NCBI GenBank assembly: GCA_032260385.1
Contig: JAVVEL010000004.1
Span: 84,494 to 148,493, forward strand
Direction of reading: 5' to 3'
DNA from: UBA9300 sp032260385
GTDB taxonomy: Bacteria; Bacteroidota; Bacteroidia; Bacteroidales; VadinHA17
DNA: 64,000 bases
Positions 24,497 to 33,844 of this stretch are shown here, one piece after another. The position numbers and the translations under genes were made by a program. How positions within the stretch are numbered: position 1 is the first letter of the stretch; every line of letters begins with the position of its first letter. The notes below the pieces were generated by a model that worked only from the letters and a program-made list of their open reading frames with translations, made no database searches and was not told the origin of the DNA.

Positions 24497-25933
24497 ATGA
24501 GCAAACTGAGCCCTTTTTACATATCGCTCCTTTTTTTTATCTTGCCTGTAATAAACCTGCATGGCCAGGTCAGCCATATGATCAAAGTTGAAAAACTATC
24601 CATTAATACGAACCAGTTTAATGAAATAGCAGCTGTCCCTGTAAGCGGCGGCATTGTCTTTTGTTCCGACAGGCGCATATCCGGGGTGGTTAATAATAAA
24701 ACCTTTGACGGCGACCGGGTATACAATATTTTTTATGCTGAACGGGAGGATACAATGAAATGGGGCCAGCCCGGAATATTTTCAAAAGACCTGCAGACAT
24801 TATTTAACCAGGGACCCTTTTGCTTCAGCCCTGACGGCAGACAGATTTACTATACAAGTGATGTGGAAAGAGGCAATAATGCCTTCGAGAGGGATTTTAA
24901 GAACAGGCGCGGGATACTCATTGCGGAAAAAACAGCTGATGGCTGGTCCGAACCAGTTGCTTTTGAATATAACGATCCTCTGTGGAACACCGGTCATCCA
25001 TGCCTGAGCATTGACGGCAACTACCTGTTCTTTTCATCTGACAGGCCGGGAGGCTTTGGAGGCTCCGACATTTACATGTGCAGGAGGCAAGATAATAAAT
25101 GGACTGAACCGGAGAACCTCGGACCCGAAATAAACGGTACGGGATCTGAACTGTATCCCTGCTTCACGGCTGCAGGTGAACTATATTATGCGTCAGACCG
25201 TGAGGGAGGGATAGGAGGCCTGGATATCTACAGCTCCCGGATGATAAGCAGGGGATGGACAAAGCCTGTATTACTGCCTGAACCTGTAAATTCTTCAGAC
25301 GATGATTTCAGCCTTGCAAAGAGACATAATTCCACCGAAGGATTCTTCGCATCAAACAGGGGCCGGTCTGATGATATCTATATGTACTCGTCATCGATCA
25401 GAAGAATGAGTGAATGTAATGAACTCGTTTATGACAGCTACTGCTGGGAATTCGAGGATGAGAACTCAGCAAAGGCTGATTCCATGACTTTCGTCTATGA
25501 GTGGGATTTTGATGATGGTACTGTTATAGAGACAACGGAGACGAGAGCCGAACATTGTTTCAGCCAGCCGGGTGTCTATCTTGTTAAGCTCCATGCCATA
25601 GATACCATAACAGGTGAAGTGCGGCGAAATGAAGCAACCTACCTCCTTGAGGTAAAAAGAACAGAACAGGCCTTTATTACTGCACCGGATACTTGTTTCG
25701 CAGGTGAGGCAGTAAGCATAGATGCCTCCGGGACCTATCTCCCTGACTGGGATATTGAATCATACTACTGGAATTTTGATGACGGTACCGCTGCACAGGG
25801 TATGAGCAATGAAAAAATATATTTACTGGAAGGATCTTATGATGTTCAGCTTATAATAAGCTCGTTCCCTGATGCTGAAGGAAATATACGCGAAATATGC
25901 GTTACAAGAACTATTGTGGTGAAAAGAAGATGA
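24497..25933 (+). CDS. PD40 (WD40-like) and PKD repeat secreted protein
   Basis: A 478-aa exported protein starting with a signal peptide (MSKLSPFYISLLFFILP, cleavage near LHGQ). Four or more PD40 beta-propeller blades follow (FSPDGRQIYYTSD, LSIDGNYLFFSSDRPGGFGGSDIY, YYASDREGGIGGLDIYSS, FFASNRGRSDDIY). Two PKD domains close the protein (YEWDFDDGTV and YYWNFDDGTA). The propeller resembles the N-terminal half of PorE/PD40-OmpA proteins of T9SS loci, but the peptidoglycan-binding OmpA domain is missing. The ATG was chosen because it heads the signal peptide; an upstream GTG lies within porP. It probably works with the adhesin-PorP pair at the cell envelope. Confidence 0.85.
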   Translation: MSKLSPFYISLLFFILPVINLHGQVSHMIKVEKLSINTNQFNEIAAVPVSGGIVFCSDRRISGVVNNKTFDGDRVYNIFYAEREDTMKWGQPGIFSKDLQTLFNQGPFCFSPDGRQIYYTSDVERGNNAFERDFKNRRGILIAEKTADGWSEPVAFEYNDPLWNTGHPCLSIDGNYLFFSSDRPGGFGGSDIYMCRRQDNKWTEPENLGPEINGTGSELYPCFTAAGELYYASDREGGIGGLDIYSSRMISRGWTKPVLLPEPVNSSDDDFSLAKRHNSTEGFFASNRGRSDDIYMYSSSIRRMSECNELVYDSYCWEFEDENSAKADSMTFVYEWDFDDGTVIETTETRAEHCFSQPGVYLVKLHAIDTITGEVRRNEATYLLEVKRTEQAFITAPDTCFAGEAVSIDASGTYLPDWDIESYYWNFDDGTAAQGMSNEKIYLLEGSYDVQLIISSFPDAEGNIREICVTRTIVVKRR

Positions 25934-25964
25934 TCTTGGGAATTATACTATTTTTGCACTGATT

Positions 25965-26951
25965 ATGAGGGATGCACAATATATATACAGATTAATACTG
26001 CTTATTGGCTTAACGCTTCCGATAATGCCCTGCGCTGCACAACCGGTACCTGCCAATGACGAGAATATTCCTTACCTGATGACTTTCGGATGTGAGGGTG
26101 AAACCTCCTGGGGAGACGATGACTTTTCACAGACATTTTTCTTTAAAATACCTCTTTCATACTCCCAGCCTTTCTATATACGGGTATATGACCCCGATAT
26201 TGGGGGTAATGTGGATGAGATTAACGGGGTATGGGATACAAGGATGTCCTATTCGGTTTACGGAGGGAAGGATTGCTGGAGTGATGAAGATGCAAGGGGT
26301 ATCAGTCCTGAAGGTAACTACCGCAGCGGTACCCTGCTGGCATCAAAGGTGTTCGGAATGGATAACAGGTATGATGACGCCTGGTATACTTTTGGCCCTT
26401 TTAACCCCACGGAGGGAGAACTCGTTGAAGCCTTCGGTGGCTATATCTTTAAGATTATCTGTGAGGGTCTGACGGGTGAGGACGGTAACCTGTACAGGTA
26501 TTATCTGAGTACGGAACAGGATGATAACAGGGCACTTGAGGACGGTAATGCCTTTACCTACGAATATTCCTTCAGGATGTGGAATAATAATGAAAATATT
26601 TCACATATCTATCCCTATATTGACACAGCCACCATATATGTAAAACAGGTTAATTTTGACTGGGACGATGACGGCTACATAAGGGTGGTGTCGCGCGTGA
26701 AAAGAGGACTGCTCGCCACACACTCAGATGAGGATGACTGGGCAGAAAGTAAAATAAGGATAGAAGAGGAGGAAATTAATTCATCACTCGACTTCCAGTT
26801 TATAAAAAAAAGACCCGAACTTGTTAGAAATAATAATGTTGTTATATCCGTAGAAAACCAGTACGGTGAATACCTTGAATTTTTTACCATTCCTATCGGG
26901 GGTGTGCCTGTCTATAATCCCAGTATTAAAGCGAAACCATTAGAAAAATAG
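25965..26951 (+). CDS. unrecognised secreted protein
   Basis: I recognise no family. The 328-aa product has a signal peptide (hydrophobic core LILLIGLTLPIMPC, cleavage near CAAQP) and a mature part rich in Asp, Glu, Tyr and Phe with beta-strand character; recurrent short motifs include YIRVYDPDIGG, YSVYGGKDCW and YYLSTEQDDN. It ends with a positively charged KAKPLEK. It lies 31 bp after the PD40/PKD gene and 7 bp before the SpoIIE gene, so it is very likely co-expressed with both. A periplasmic or surface role coupled to the sensor phosphatase is possible but only inferred. Confidence 0.75.
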   Translation: MRDAQYIYRLILLIGLTLPIMPCAAQPVPANDENIPYLMTFGCEGETSWGDDDFSQTFFFKIPLSYSQPFYIRVYDPDIGGNVDEINGVWDTRMSYSVYGGKDCWSDEDARGISPEGNYRSGTLLASKVFGMDNRYDDAWYTFGPFNPTEGELVEAFGGYIFKIICEGLTGEDGNLYRYYLSTEQDDNRALEDGNAFTYEYSFRMWNNNENISHIYPYIDTATIYVKQVNFDWDDDGYIRVVSRVKRGLLATHSDEDDWAESKIRIEEEEINSSLDFQFIKKRPELVRNNNVVISVENQYGEYLEFFTIPIGGVPVYNPSIKAKPLEK

Positions 26952-26958
26952 CATTTTA

Positions 26959-29900
26959 ATGATCCGGAAGTTACTTTTTAAAAATTCGATGATCTTATTC
27001 TTAATATCATCAAGCTCTTTCTTGTCCCTTGCACAGACCTACCAGTTTAAAAATTATGGTGAAAATGAAGGACTGCCCGGGCGGTTCATATATACATTAA
27101 ACCAGGATAAGGATGGATTTATGTGGCTTGGAACTGACAGGGGACTATGTTATTTCGATGGTTTTGACTATCATATGACCTATGTTTCAGATACACTTGA
27201 GACACATTTTCCTGTGGCATCCTATGAAACAAAAGACGGGAAAATATACTTTGGCTTTAATGATGGCACAGTGCACTATACCGAAAAGCGCCAGCTGCTG
27301 CAAATACAGGGCATTAAGACCGGAAGGATTAATGATATAGTTGAAAACAGTGATTCCTTGATTTTCATAATTACCCAGGCTAACGGCATTTATGTTTTTG
27401 ATCCGGGAAAGCCGGAAGAAACAATATCCCTTGAGAATCCTGTGAATGATCTGCTCTACTGTGCCGGATTTACTGATAAGGGCACCATGCTGCTGGGTAC
27501 GCAAAACGGACTGGTACTATGTGACTATTCAGAAGGGGAATTGAAATTAATATCTGAAGTTGAGGAGCTTAATTATTCCAAGGTCCAGGCTATACAGAAA
27601 GGCAGCAGGCCGGATCTTTATTTTATCGGCACTGAAGACGACGGTGTCTATGCTGCCCTTATTAATTCCTCCGGTGTCAGTTTGGAAAGAATAGGAGAAG
27701 AAGATATTTTTTCAAGATCAAATGTGCAGTCTCTTATGATGGGCCGGGGGGGAGCCCTGTGGATTTCAACCTTCGGGAACGGGCTCATTAAATCTGAAAT
27801 TGACAGTGTAAACAATAATGTAAAATCTTATGAGACTCTCAGTGTTAACTCAGGACTTGGAAGCAACGATATAAAAACCAGCTATGAGGATGTATGGGGA
27901 AATTTATGGATAGGGTATTATGGGAACGGGATTTCAGTACTTAGGTCTGAAGCATATAAATTTTACCGGCCAGGGAATGATGAGAATAAGAATAATATAA
28001 TATATGTAGGCGAAGCCGGAGATTATGCATTTGCCGGTACAGCTTCGGGTTATCACCTGTTTGACACTGATAATGAGCGTATAATCAGCTACACTGACCT
28101 TGGCAGTTCTGTCAGGGGGGGAAGAATCTCTGATTATTTTATTTACAATGACGGATCAATTCTGCTTGGAACGGAAGGACAGGGGGTTTTCAGGAGGGAT
28201 AGCCGGGGGGGGACACAGCTACTGTTCAGGTCAGATAATAATATGGAAAACTACATAGCAGATATCCTTGATGAAGCAGGATACATATGGCTTGGGACAA
28301 GGGGAGGCCTTATTGCCATAAATAAACAGACCGGAGGTATAAGCCGCTTTACCACATCAGAAAAGCTGCCACACAACAATATAAACCAGGTAGTCCCACT
28401 GGGCGATGGAAATGTTATAGTGGCTACGGAGAGTAACAGGCTCTATCAGGTTAATCCCCGCGAAGGTGTTTCATCAGGCAGGGCTGTCATTCACGGTGGT
28501 GCCAGGAACGTATTCCAGTCCTTCGATGTGGAAAAGCAGGATAAAATATGGGGTGCCACAAGGGGCCAGGGCGTCTTTTGCTTTGAGAGTGATGCCGTCT
28601 TGAGCATTACAAGCCGCAGTGGCCTGTACTCAGACTATTGTTACAGTATCCTCTGCGACAGCAGGAACAATATATGGGTAGGTCACCGGAGAGGGTTTTC
28701 AGTCTATAACCAGACCAGTGATGAAATAAAAACCTTTGTTGACATTTTCGGAACAGGAGCCGACTGCAACGAGAATGCACTTTTCGAAACATCCGAAGGC
28801 TATGTACTTCTCGGAACCACAGAGGGTTTCATGGTATATAAGCCTGATAAGGACAGGCTGAAACAAAAACCCCCAAAAACAAATATAGTGTCGGTAACCA
28901 TAAACGACAGTATAATGCCTCTGAAAGAGGTGTATAACCTGCCTTACAGTCCGAGGCACATGATAAAAATTGACTATGTGGGTCTCAATTACTCAGATCC
29001 TGAGAAGGTATATTACAGCTATAGCATGGAGAATTATGATACGGAATGGTGCGATCCAACCTACTCCAGGACCGTGACATACAGGCTGGGTGACGGCAGT
29101 TACCGTTTTAACATACTTGCGTATAGCTTTGAGGGACTTTCAGATAACCAGACCGAAAGTTTTCTGATCAACATAAAGAAACCTTTCTGGAGAACATGGT
29201 GGTTTATTTCTGCTGCAGCCCTCTTACTGGTGGTGACAGTGATAATTATAATAAAGGTGCGTGAAAGAACCCAGGCCAGGGTAAAAAAATTCCTCGAAGA
29301 AGAGCTGGCAGAACGTACAAAGGAAGTGGTGAAACAGAAGGAAGAAATAGAATACCAGAACAGGGAAATAACCGATAGCATAAATTATGCACAGAGAATC
29401 CAGGCCAGCCTGCTGCCCCCTGTTAAAAGACTGACTGATAATTTCCGGGGTTCATTCGTGTTTTACCGCCCGAGAGATATTGTAAGCGGTGATTTTTACT
29501 GGTTCGACACCTTGAAAAATGGTAAAATAATGATAGTATGTGCTGATTCAACAGGCCATGGAGTGCCGGGAGCCTTCATGTCAATGATAGGATCTTCACT
29601 GCTGCAGGAGATAGTCAACAGGAAAGAAATTACACGGCCTTCGCAGATATTACACGCCCTGGACAGTGAAATTACCACCACGCTTAACCAGACAGGTGAT
29701 GACACTTCGAACGACGGGATGGATATGGTTGTATGCGAATATAACCCGGAAACACGCCTGCTGAGGTTTGCGTCTGCCCTTCGTCCGGTGATAATCATAA
29801 TGGATGACGAACAGTATTATATCAGGGGTAATAAGAATTCAGTTGGAGGTGAATATATGGAAGAGAAATATTTTGATGACCAGGAGTATTATCTCAAAGA

Positions 29901-30117
29901 AAATGATTCTGTATATTTATTTTCAGATGGCTACCCTGACCAGTTCGGAGGAGAAGATGGTAAAAAGCTTAAAATAGTAAGGCTGAAGAGACTGATTGAA
30001 AATATCAGGGATCTGAACATGGATGAACAGTATGCCAGAGTGAATGAGTATTTTGATGAATGGAAAGGAGACTATCCCCAGGTTGATGATGTATTGCTGA
30101 TGGGCTTTAAAATATAA
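26959..30117 (+). CDS. Reg_prop/Y_Y_Y sensor fused to SpoIIE (PP2C-type) phosphatase
   Basis: A 1052-aa membrane sensor: signal peptide, then two seven-bladed Reg_prop propellers (GFMWLGTDRGLCYFDG, GAYLW/GYIWLGTRGGL-type blades), a Y_Y_Y Ig-like domain (about 640-735), one membrane helix (about 745-768), a coiled coil (ERTKEVVKQKEEIEYQNREI) and a C-terminal SpoIIE domain (about 800-1052). Metal-binding signatures are SGDFYWFD, ADSTGHGVPGAFMSMIG, GMDMVV and SDGYPDQFGG. Such phosphatases act on phosphoserine of anti-sigma-antagonist-like partners; no such partner is in the window. The architecture couples an extracytoplasmic signal, perhaps a surface polymer, to intracellular dephosphorylation. 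Co-directional with the T9SS genes. Confidence 0.92.
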   Translation: MIRKLLFKNSMILFLISSSSFLSLAQTYQFKNYGENEGLPGRFIYTLNQDKDGFMWLGTDRGLCYFDGFDYHMTYVSDTLETHFPVASYETKDGKIYFGFNDGTVHYTEKRQLLQIQGIKTGRINDIVENSDSLIFIITQANGIYVFDPGKPEETISLENPVNDLLYCAGFTDKGTMLLGTQNGLVLCDYSEGELKLISEVEELNYSKVQAIQKGSRPDLYFIGTEDDGVYAALINSSGVSLERIGEEDIFSRSNVQSLMMGRGGALWISTFGNGLIKSEIDSVNNNVKSYETLSVNSGLGSNDIKTSYEDVWGNLWIGYYGNGISVLRSEAYKFYRPGNDENKNNIIYVGEAGDYAFAGTASGYHLFDTDNERIISYTDLGSSVRGGRISDYFIYNDGSILLGTEGQGVFRRDSRGGTQLLFRSDNNMENYIADILDEAGYIWLGTRGGLIAINKQTGGISRFTTSEKLPHNNINQVVPLGDGNVIVATESNRLYQVNPREGVSSGRAVIHGGARNVFQSFDVEKQDKIWGATRGQGVFCFESDAVLSITSRSGLYSDYCYSILCDSRNNIWVGHRRGFSVYNQTSDEIKTFVDIFGTGADCNENALFETSEGYVLLGTTEGFMVYKPDKDRLKQKPPKTNIVSVTINDSIMPLKEVYNLPYSPRHMIKIDYVGLNYSDPEKVYYSYSMENYDTEWCDPTYSRTVTYRLGDGSYRFNILAYSFEGLSDNQTESFLINIKKPFWRTWWFISAAALLLVVTVIIIIKVRERTQARVKKFLEEELAERTKEVVKQKEEIEYQNREITDSINYAQRIQASLLPPVKRLTDNFRGSFVFYRPRDIVSGDFYWFDTLKNGKIMIVCADSTGHGVPGAFMSMIGSSLLQEIVNRKEITRPSQILHALDSEITTTLNQTGDDTSNDGMDMVVCEYNPETRLLRFASALRPVIIIMDDEQYYIRGNKNSVGGEYMEEKYFDDQEYYLKENDSVYLFSDGYPDQFGGEDGKKLKIVRLKRLIENIRDLNMDEQYARVNEYFDEWKGDYPQVDDVLLMGFKI

Positions 30118-30132
30118 ATTCTCCCCTGATTA

Positions 30133-30654
30133 TTATTTTTCACACGGACCCTCCAGTCCGAAAGGTATCTGACAGCTGGAAGCAATATTGCTTTCATTAC
30201 CTGCCCTGTCCTTAACGTAAAATTCGTACATAATGGTGTCGGTGAGTCCATAGAAAAAATACAGGAAGGTAATTTCTATTGTCCCCTGAAGAATCTTGTT
30301 CTGTCCTTCCCTTTCCATGTAGGGGATTCGGTAGTCAGAGGGATCGTTGGGATCGGATTCGTCCACTTCTGAAAAAACACCGCCTTCCTTTTTATAAAGT
30401 GAGAAGAAAAGGTTGGTGGTATCAGTCTCTCCTGCAACCGGTTGCTTCAGTCCAAGATCACCATCACCGTCTTCAAAATAAAATTCAAGTATGCCTGCCT
30501 TGGCAAGATTTCCCAGCAGATCAATGGTATCATACATGGTAAATTGCCTGAATTCAATATATGGTTCCGGCGGAAGTTGTTTTATCTTCTCGCAAGCGTT
30601 CAAAAATGAGAGAGATAAAGCAGCAATAAATAATATAAATGCCAGATATTTCAT
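30133..30654 (-). CDS. small putative lipoprotein
   Basis: A 173-aa protein with a lipoprotein signal (MKYLAFILFIAALSLSFLNAC, lipobox LNAC). The mature part contains an acidic, possibly calcium-binding FEDGDGDLGL segment and ends YVKDRAGNESNIASS, an Ig-like strand signature. I recognise no named family, although DGDGDLGL occurs in many Bacteroidota lipoproteins. I use the ATG at the lipoprotein signal instead of an upstream TTG. It is the last gene of the rluB-era-der run, 35 bp after der. Confidence 0.72.
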   Translation of the reverse strand: MKYLAFILFIAALSLSFLNACEKIKQLPPEPYIEFRQFTMYDTIDLLGNLAKAGILEFYFEDGDGDLGLKQPVAGETDTTNLFFSLYKKEGGVFSEVDESDPNDPSDYRIPYMEREGQNKILQGTIEITFLYFFYGLTDTIMYEFYVKDRAGNESNIASSCQIPFGLEGPCEK

Positions 30655-30689
30655 ACTAGACTTCAGTATCAAAAATTACACCAAAATAA

Positions 30690-31994
30690 CTATTTTTTTC
30701 TAAAAAATATTTTTATGGGAACCCCGGTAAACTCATACTTTTCTCTGAGCCTGTTTTCAAGGAACCTTTTGTACGGTTCCTTTATATATTGCGGATGATT
30801 GCAAAAGAAAGCGAACGAGGGATAAAAGGTAGGGAGCTGACTGATGTACTTAATCTTAATATATTTTCCCTTGTTGGAAGGGGGTGGATTATTTTGTATA
30901 ATAGGCAGCATATAAGTATTCAAGGATGAGGTTGTTACCTTCCTTGTCCGGTTGTTATAGACGCGTATGGCCTCGTTGATCACCTTGTGTATCCTTTGTT
31001 TCTGTATGGCCGATATAAAAAGCAGGGGATAGTCAGTGAAGGGTGCTGTTTTTTCTTTTATCTTTTTTTCGATCTGCCTGGCTGAATTTGAATCTTTTTC
31101 AGCAAGGTCCCACTTGTTAACGAGAAGGACCAGACCCTTGTTATTGCTCAGAATGATATTCATAATGTTAAGGTCCTGTGATTCAATACCAATTGTGGCA
31201 TCAATCATCAGCAGGCAAATATCGGAATTTTCAATGGCCCTGATTGCCCTCAGGGTGGAGTAAAACTCAACATCCTCATTGACCTTTGCTTTTTTTCGCA
31301 ACCCTGCTGTGTCTATCAGCAGAAATTCATGTTCAAATTTTTTATAGTGTATAAAAATTGAATCTCTTGTTGTTCCTGCTATGGGCGTGACAATATTCCT
31401 GTTTTCGCCTGTAAGGCTGTTCAGGAGGGATGATTTTCCCACATTGGGTCTTCCCACCACTGCTATTTTCGGCATCGTCTCCTCTGCTTCCTCCGGGCTT
31501 TCGGGCAGCTTGCTGACTATACTGTCGAGAAGATCTCCAGTACCCGAGCCATTGATTGATGATACGGGAAAATAATCACCCAGTCCCAGCTTATAGAACT
31601 CGGCGGCATCAAGCAGGCGGCTGTTATTATCAACCTTGTTGACCACCGGAATGACATTTTTCCCCGATCGCCTGAGCATATTTGCAACAGACATGTCAAG
31701 GTCGGTTAAGCCGCTGGCAACATCAACCATAAACAGGATTAAGGAGGCTTCTTCTATTGCTATCTCAACCTGCCTGTTTATTTCACTCTCAAAAACATCA
31801 TCTGAGTTACTTACATAGCCTCCCGTGTCAATTACTGAAAATACCCTGCCATTCCATTCCGACTTGCCATAATGCCTGTCACGCGTTACCCCGCTCATTT
31901 CATCAACAATGGCTTCCCTTGACTCGGTGAGCCTGTTAAACAGGGTTGACTTGCCAACATTGGGCCTTCCTACTATTGCTACTATATTGTTCAT
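30690..31994 (-). CDS. der: ribosome biogenesis GTPase Der (EngA)
   Basis: Double-GTPase protein needed for 50S subunit maturation. Two G domains are visible, each with a P-loop (GRPNVGKST near the N-terminus, GRPNVGKSS near 180), DTGG and DTAG switch II motifs, and NKVD / NKWD specificity motifs. The C-terminal KH-like domain ends with GVPIKIFFRKK. At 434 aa it is normal. It lies 9 bp after era. Confidence 0.98.
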   Translation of the reverse strand: MNNIVAIVGRPNVGKSTLFNRLTESREAIVDEMSGVTRDRHYGKSEWNGRVFSVIDTGGYVSNSDDVFESEINRQVEIAIEEASLILFMVDVASGLTDLDMSVANMLRRSGKNVIPVVNKVDNNSRLLDAAEFYKLGLGDYFPVSSINGSGTGDLLDSIVSKLPESPEEAEETMPKIAVVGRPNVGKSSLLNSLTGENRNIVTPIAGTTRDSIFIHYKKFEHEFLLIDTAGLRKKAKVNEDVEFYSTLRAIRAIENSDICLLMIDATIGIESQDLNIMNIILSNNKGLVLLVNKWDLAEKDSNSARQIEKKIKEKTAPFTDYPLLFISAIQKQRIHKVINEAIRVYNNRTRKVTTSSLNTYMLPIIQNNPPPSNKGKYIKIKYISQLPTFYPSFAFFCNHPQYIKEPYKRFLENRLREKYEFTGVPIKIFFRKK

Positions 31995-32003
31995 AATAAT
32001 TTT

Positions 32004-32879
32004 TCAATAACCAAATTTCTTCAGAGCCCCGGGCTTGTCGCGCCAGTCTTTGCTTACCTTAACATAGAGTTCAAGGTATACTTTTTTTGCTATGAACTCT
32101 TCTATGTCCATTCTTGCCTCCGTGCCCGTCTTTTTCAGCATCTTCCCGCGGTGGCCAATAATGATACCTTTCTGGCTGTCCCTGGTGACATGGATCAGTG
32201 CTCTTATATTTACTATCCTTTCCTCTTCCCTGTACTCCTCAATTTCAACCTCCACCGAGTAAGGAATCTCCTTCCTGTAGTTCCTGAGTATTTTTTCGCG
32301 TATTATCTCTTTTACAAAGAACCTCTCATACCTGTCGGTAAGCTGATCCTTTGGGAAATAGGGCGGTCCTTCAGGCAGCCTGTCAAGGATAAGCTTGAAA
32401 AGGTTATCTGTGTTAAATTTCTCCCTGGCTGAAAGAGGCACTATAGTGGCCCCGGGCATGATGCTTTTCCACCTCTCAATAAGAAGCTCAAGCTTTTCCT
32501 GGTTACTGAGGTCTATTTTATTTATCACCAGTATGACGGGAACGTCAGAATTTATCACCAGGTTCAGGATTTCCCTGTTTTTATCTATTGTCTCATTTAC
32601 ATCAGTGACATAGACTATCAGGTCAGCATCGGTAAGGGCGGTAAATACCGATTTCATCATCGCTTCCTGGAGTTTGTAGGCGGGCTTTATGATACCGGGG
32701 GTATCGGAGTATACGATCTGGAAATCCTCACCATTAACTATACCCAGTATTCTGTGCCTGGTTGTTTGCGATTTCGATGTAATTATAGACAGCTTTTGCC
32801 CCACAAGGGCATTCATTAGGGTTGATTTGCCCACATTGGGATTACCCAGGATATTTACAAAACCCGATTTATGAACCAT
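32004..32879 (-). CDS. era: GTPase Era
   Basis: GTPase for 30S assembly that binds the 3' end of 16S rRNA. It has the P-loop GNPNVGKST, DTPG (switch II), NKID, and the KH domain with GIIIGHRGKMLKKTGTEAR. Length 291 aa. It sits between the rluB-type gene (12 bp upstream) and der, forming a ribosome-maturation cluster. Confidence 0.98.
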   Translation of the reverse strand: MVHKSGFVNILGNPNVGKSTLMNALVGQKLSIITSKSQTTRHRILGIVNGEDFQIVYSDTPGIIKPAYKLQEAMMKSVFTALTDADLIVYVTDVNETIDKNREILNLVINSDVPVILVINKIDLSNQEKLELLIERWKSIMPGATIVPLSAREKFNTDNLFKLILDRLPEGPPYFPKDQLTDRYERFFVKEIIREKILRNYRKEIPYSVEVEIEEYREEERIVNIRALIHVTRDSQKGIIIGHRGKMLKKTGTEARMDIEEFIAKKVYLELYVKVSKDWRDKPGALKKFGY

Positions 32880-32891
32880 ATATGCTTAATA

Positions 32892-33644
32892 TTATGATCT
32901 TTTCAGGATATTTATTTCTTTTTCCGTCAGGAATCTCCATTTACCCCTTTGAAGATTCTTTTTTGTGAGGCCTGCAAAAGATACACGGTCAAGCTTTTTT
33001 ATTCTGTAACCCAGTACTTCAAACATTTTCCTTACCACCCTGTTCTGGCCTGAATGTATTTCCATGCCAACCTGTGTCTTGTCTTCAGGATCAGGATAAG
33101 CTACGGCATCAGCGGCCACAAGCTCACCTATATCAACTCCTTCGGTAAGACTTATCATGTCATTCTTTGTAAGAGGACGGTTCAGGTGTACATGGTAAAC
33201 CTTCTTTTTACCGTGCGACGGGTGAGTGAGTTTTTTTGTCAGCTCCCCGTCATTGGTGAAAAGGAGCACACCTGTTGTATCTTTATCGAGCCTTCCCACC
33301 GGGTATACCCTTTCGCTGCAGGCGTTTTGTATCAGGTCGCTAACAAGCCTGCCTGCATGAGGATCATCCATTGTACTGACATAACCTGCCGGTTTATTGA
33401 GAAGTATGTATACTTTCCTTTCCGGGTTGAGCAGCCTGCCTTTATATTTTACTTTCGCTTTGATTGAAACCTTCGTCCCCAGGTCGGTAACTATTTTCCC
33501 GTCAACGCTTATCTCCCCGTCGGAGATTAGCTTGTCGGCATCTCTGCGGCTGCATACACCACTGTTGGCAACGTATTTGTTCAACCTTATCATTTCATCC
33601 CCTGCGGGTGTTTTCTTTACAGCCCTTTTTTGCCTGTCATTCAT
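32892..33644 (-). CDS. RluB/RsuA-family pseudouridine synthase
   Basis: rRNA pseudouridine synthase. An N-terminal S4 RNA-binding domain (IRLNKYVANSGVCSRRDADK) precedes the catalytic domain with the family motif GRLDKDTTG, in which Asp120 is the catalytic aspartate. The 250 aa length and the long S4-linker KVSIKAKVKYKGR favour RluB (23S position 2605) over RsuA, RluE or RluF, but substrate cannot be settled by eye. First gene of the rluB-era-der-lipoprotein run. Confidence 0.88.
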   Translation of the reverse strand: MNDRQKRAVKKTPAGDEMIRLNKYVANSGVCSRRDADKLISDGEISVDGKIVTDLGTKVSIKAKVKYKGRLLNPERKVYILLNKPAGYVSTMDDPHAGRLVSDLIQNACSERVYPVGRLDKDTTGVLLFTNDGELTKKLTHPSHGKKKVYHVHLNRPLTKNDMISLTEGVDIGELVAADAVAYPDPEDKTQVGMEIHSGQNRVVRKMFEVLGYRIKKLDRVSFAGLTKKNLQRGKWRFLTEKEINILKRS

Positions 33645-33663
33645 TGCTTTATAATTTCGGATG

Positions 33664-33671
33664 CAAAGGTA
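33664..33671 (-). promoter_or_regulatory. candidate -7 box for rluB-era-der run
   Basis: The minus strand reads TACCTTTG followed by C, a strong TAnnTTTG match, about 20 nt before the ATG. The nearest upstream TTG is 25 nt away, longer than the usual 19-21. Confidence 0.45.
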
Positions 33672-33844
33672 AGGATAATTAATAAATTATTAGCCTCAAC
33701 CTTAGCCTCTATTATCGCCCTCCGCATAAACTTCCGGTTAAGCTCCCATGAAAGATTTAACTCTTTAAATCACCCCCTCAAAATAATTTTTTGCAATTTT
33801 GTTGCCTGACAGGAAAAAATAATCTTCAAACTCAATCAAAAAAC

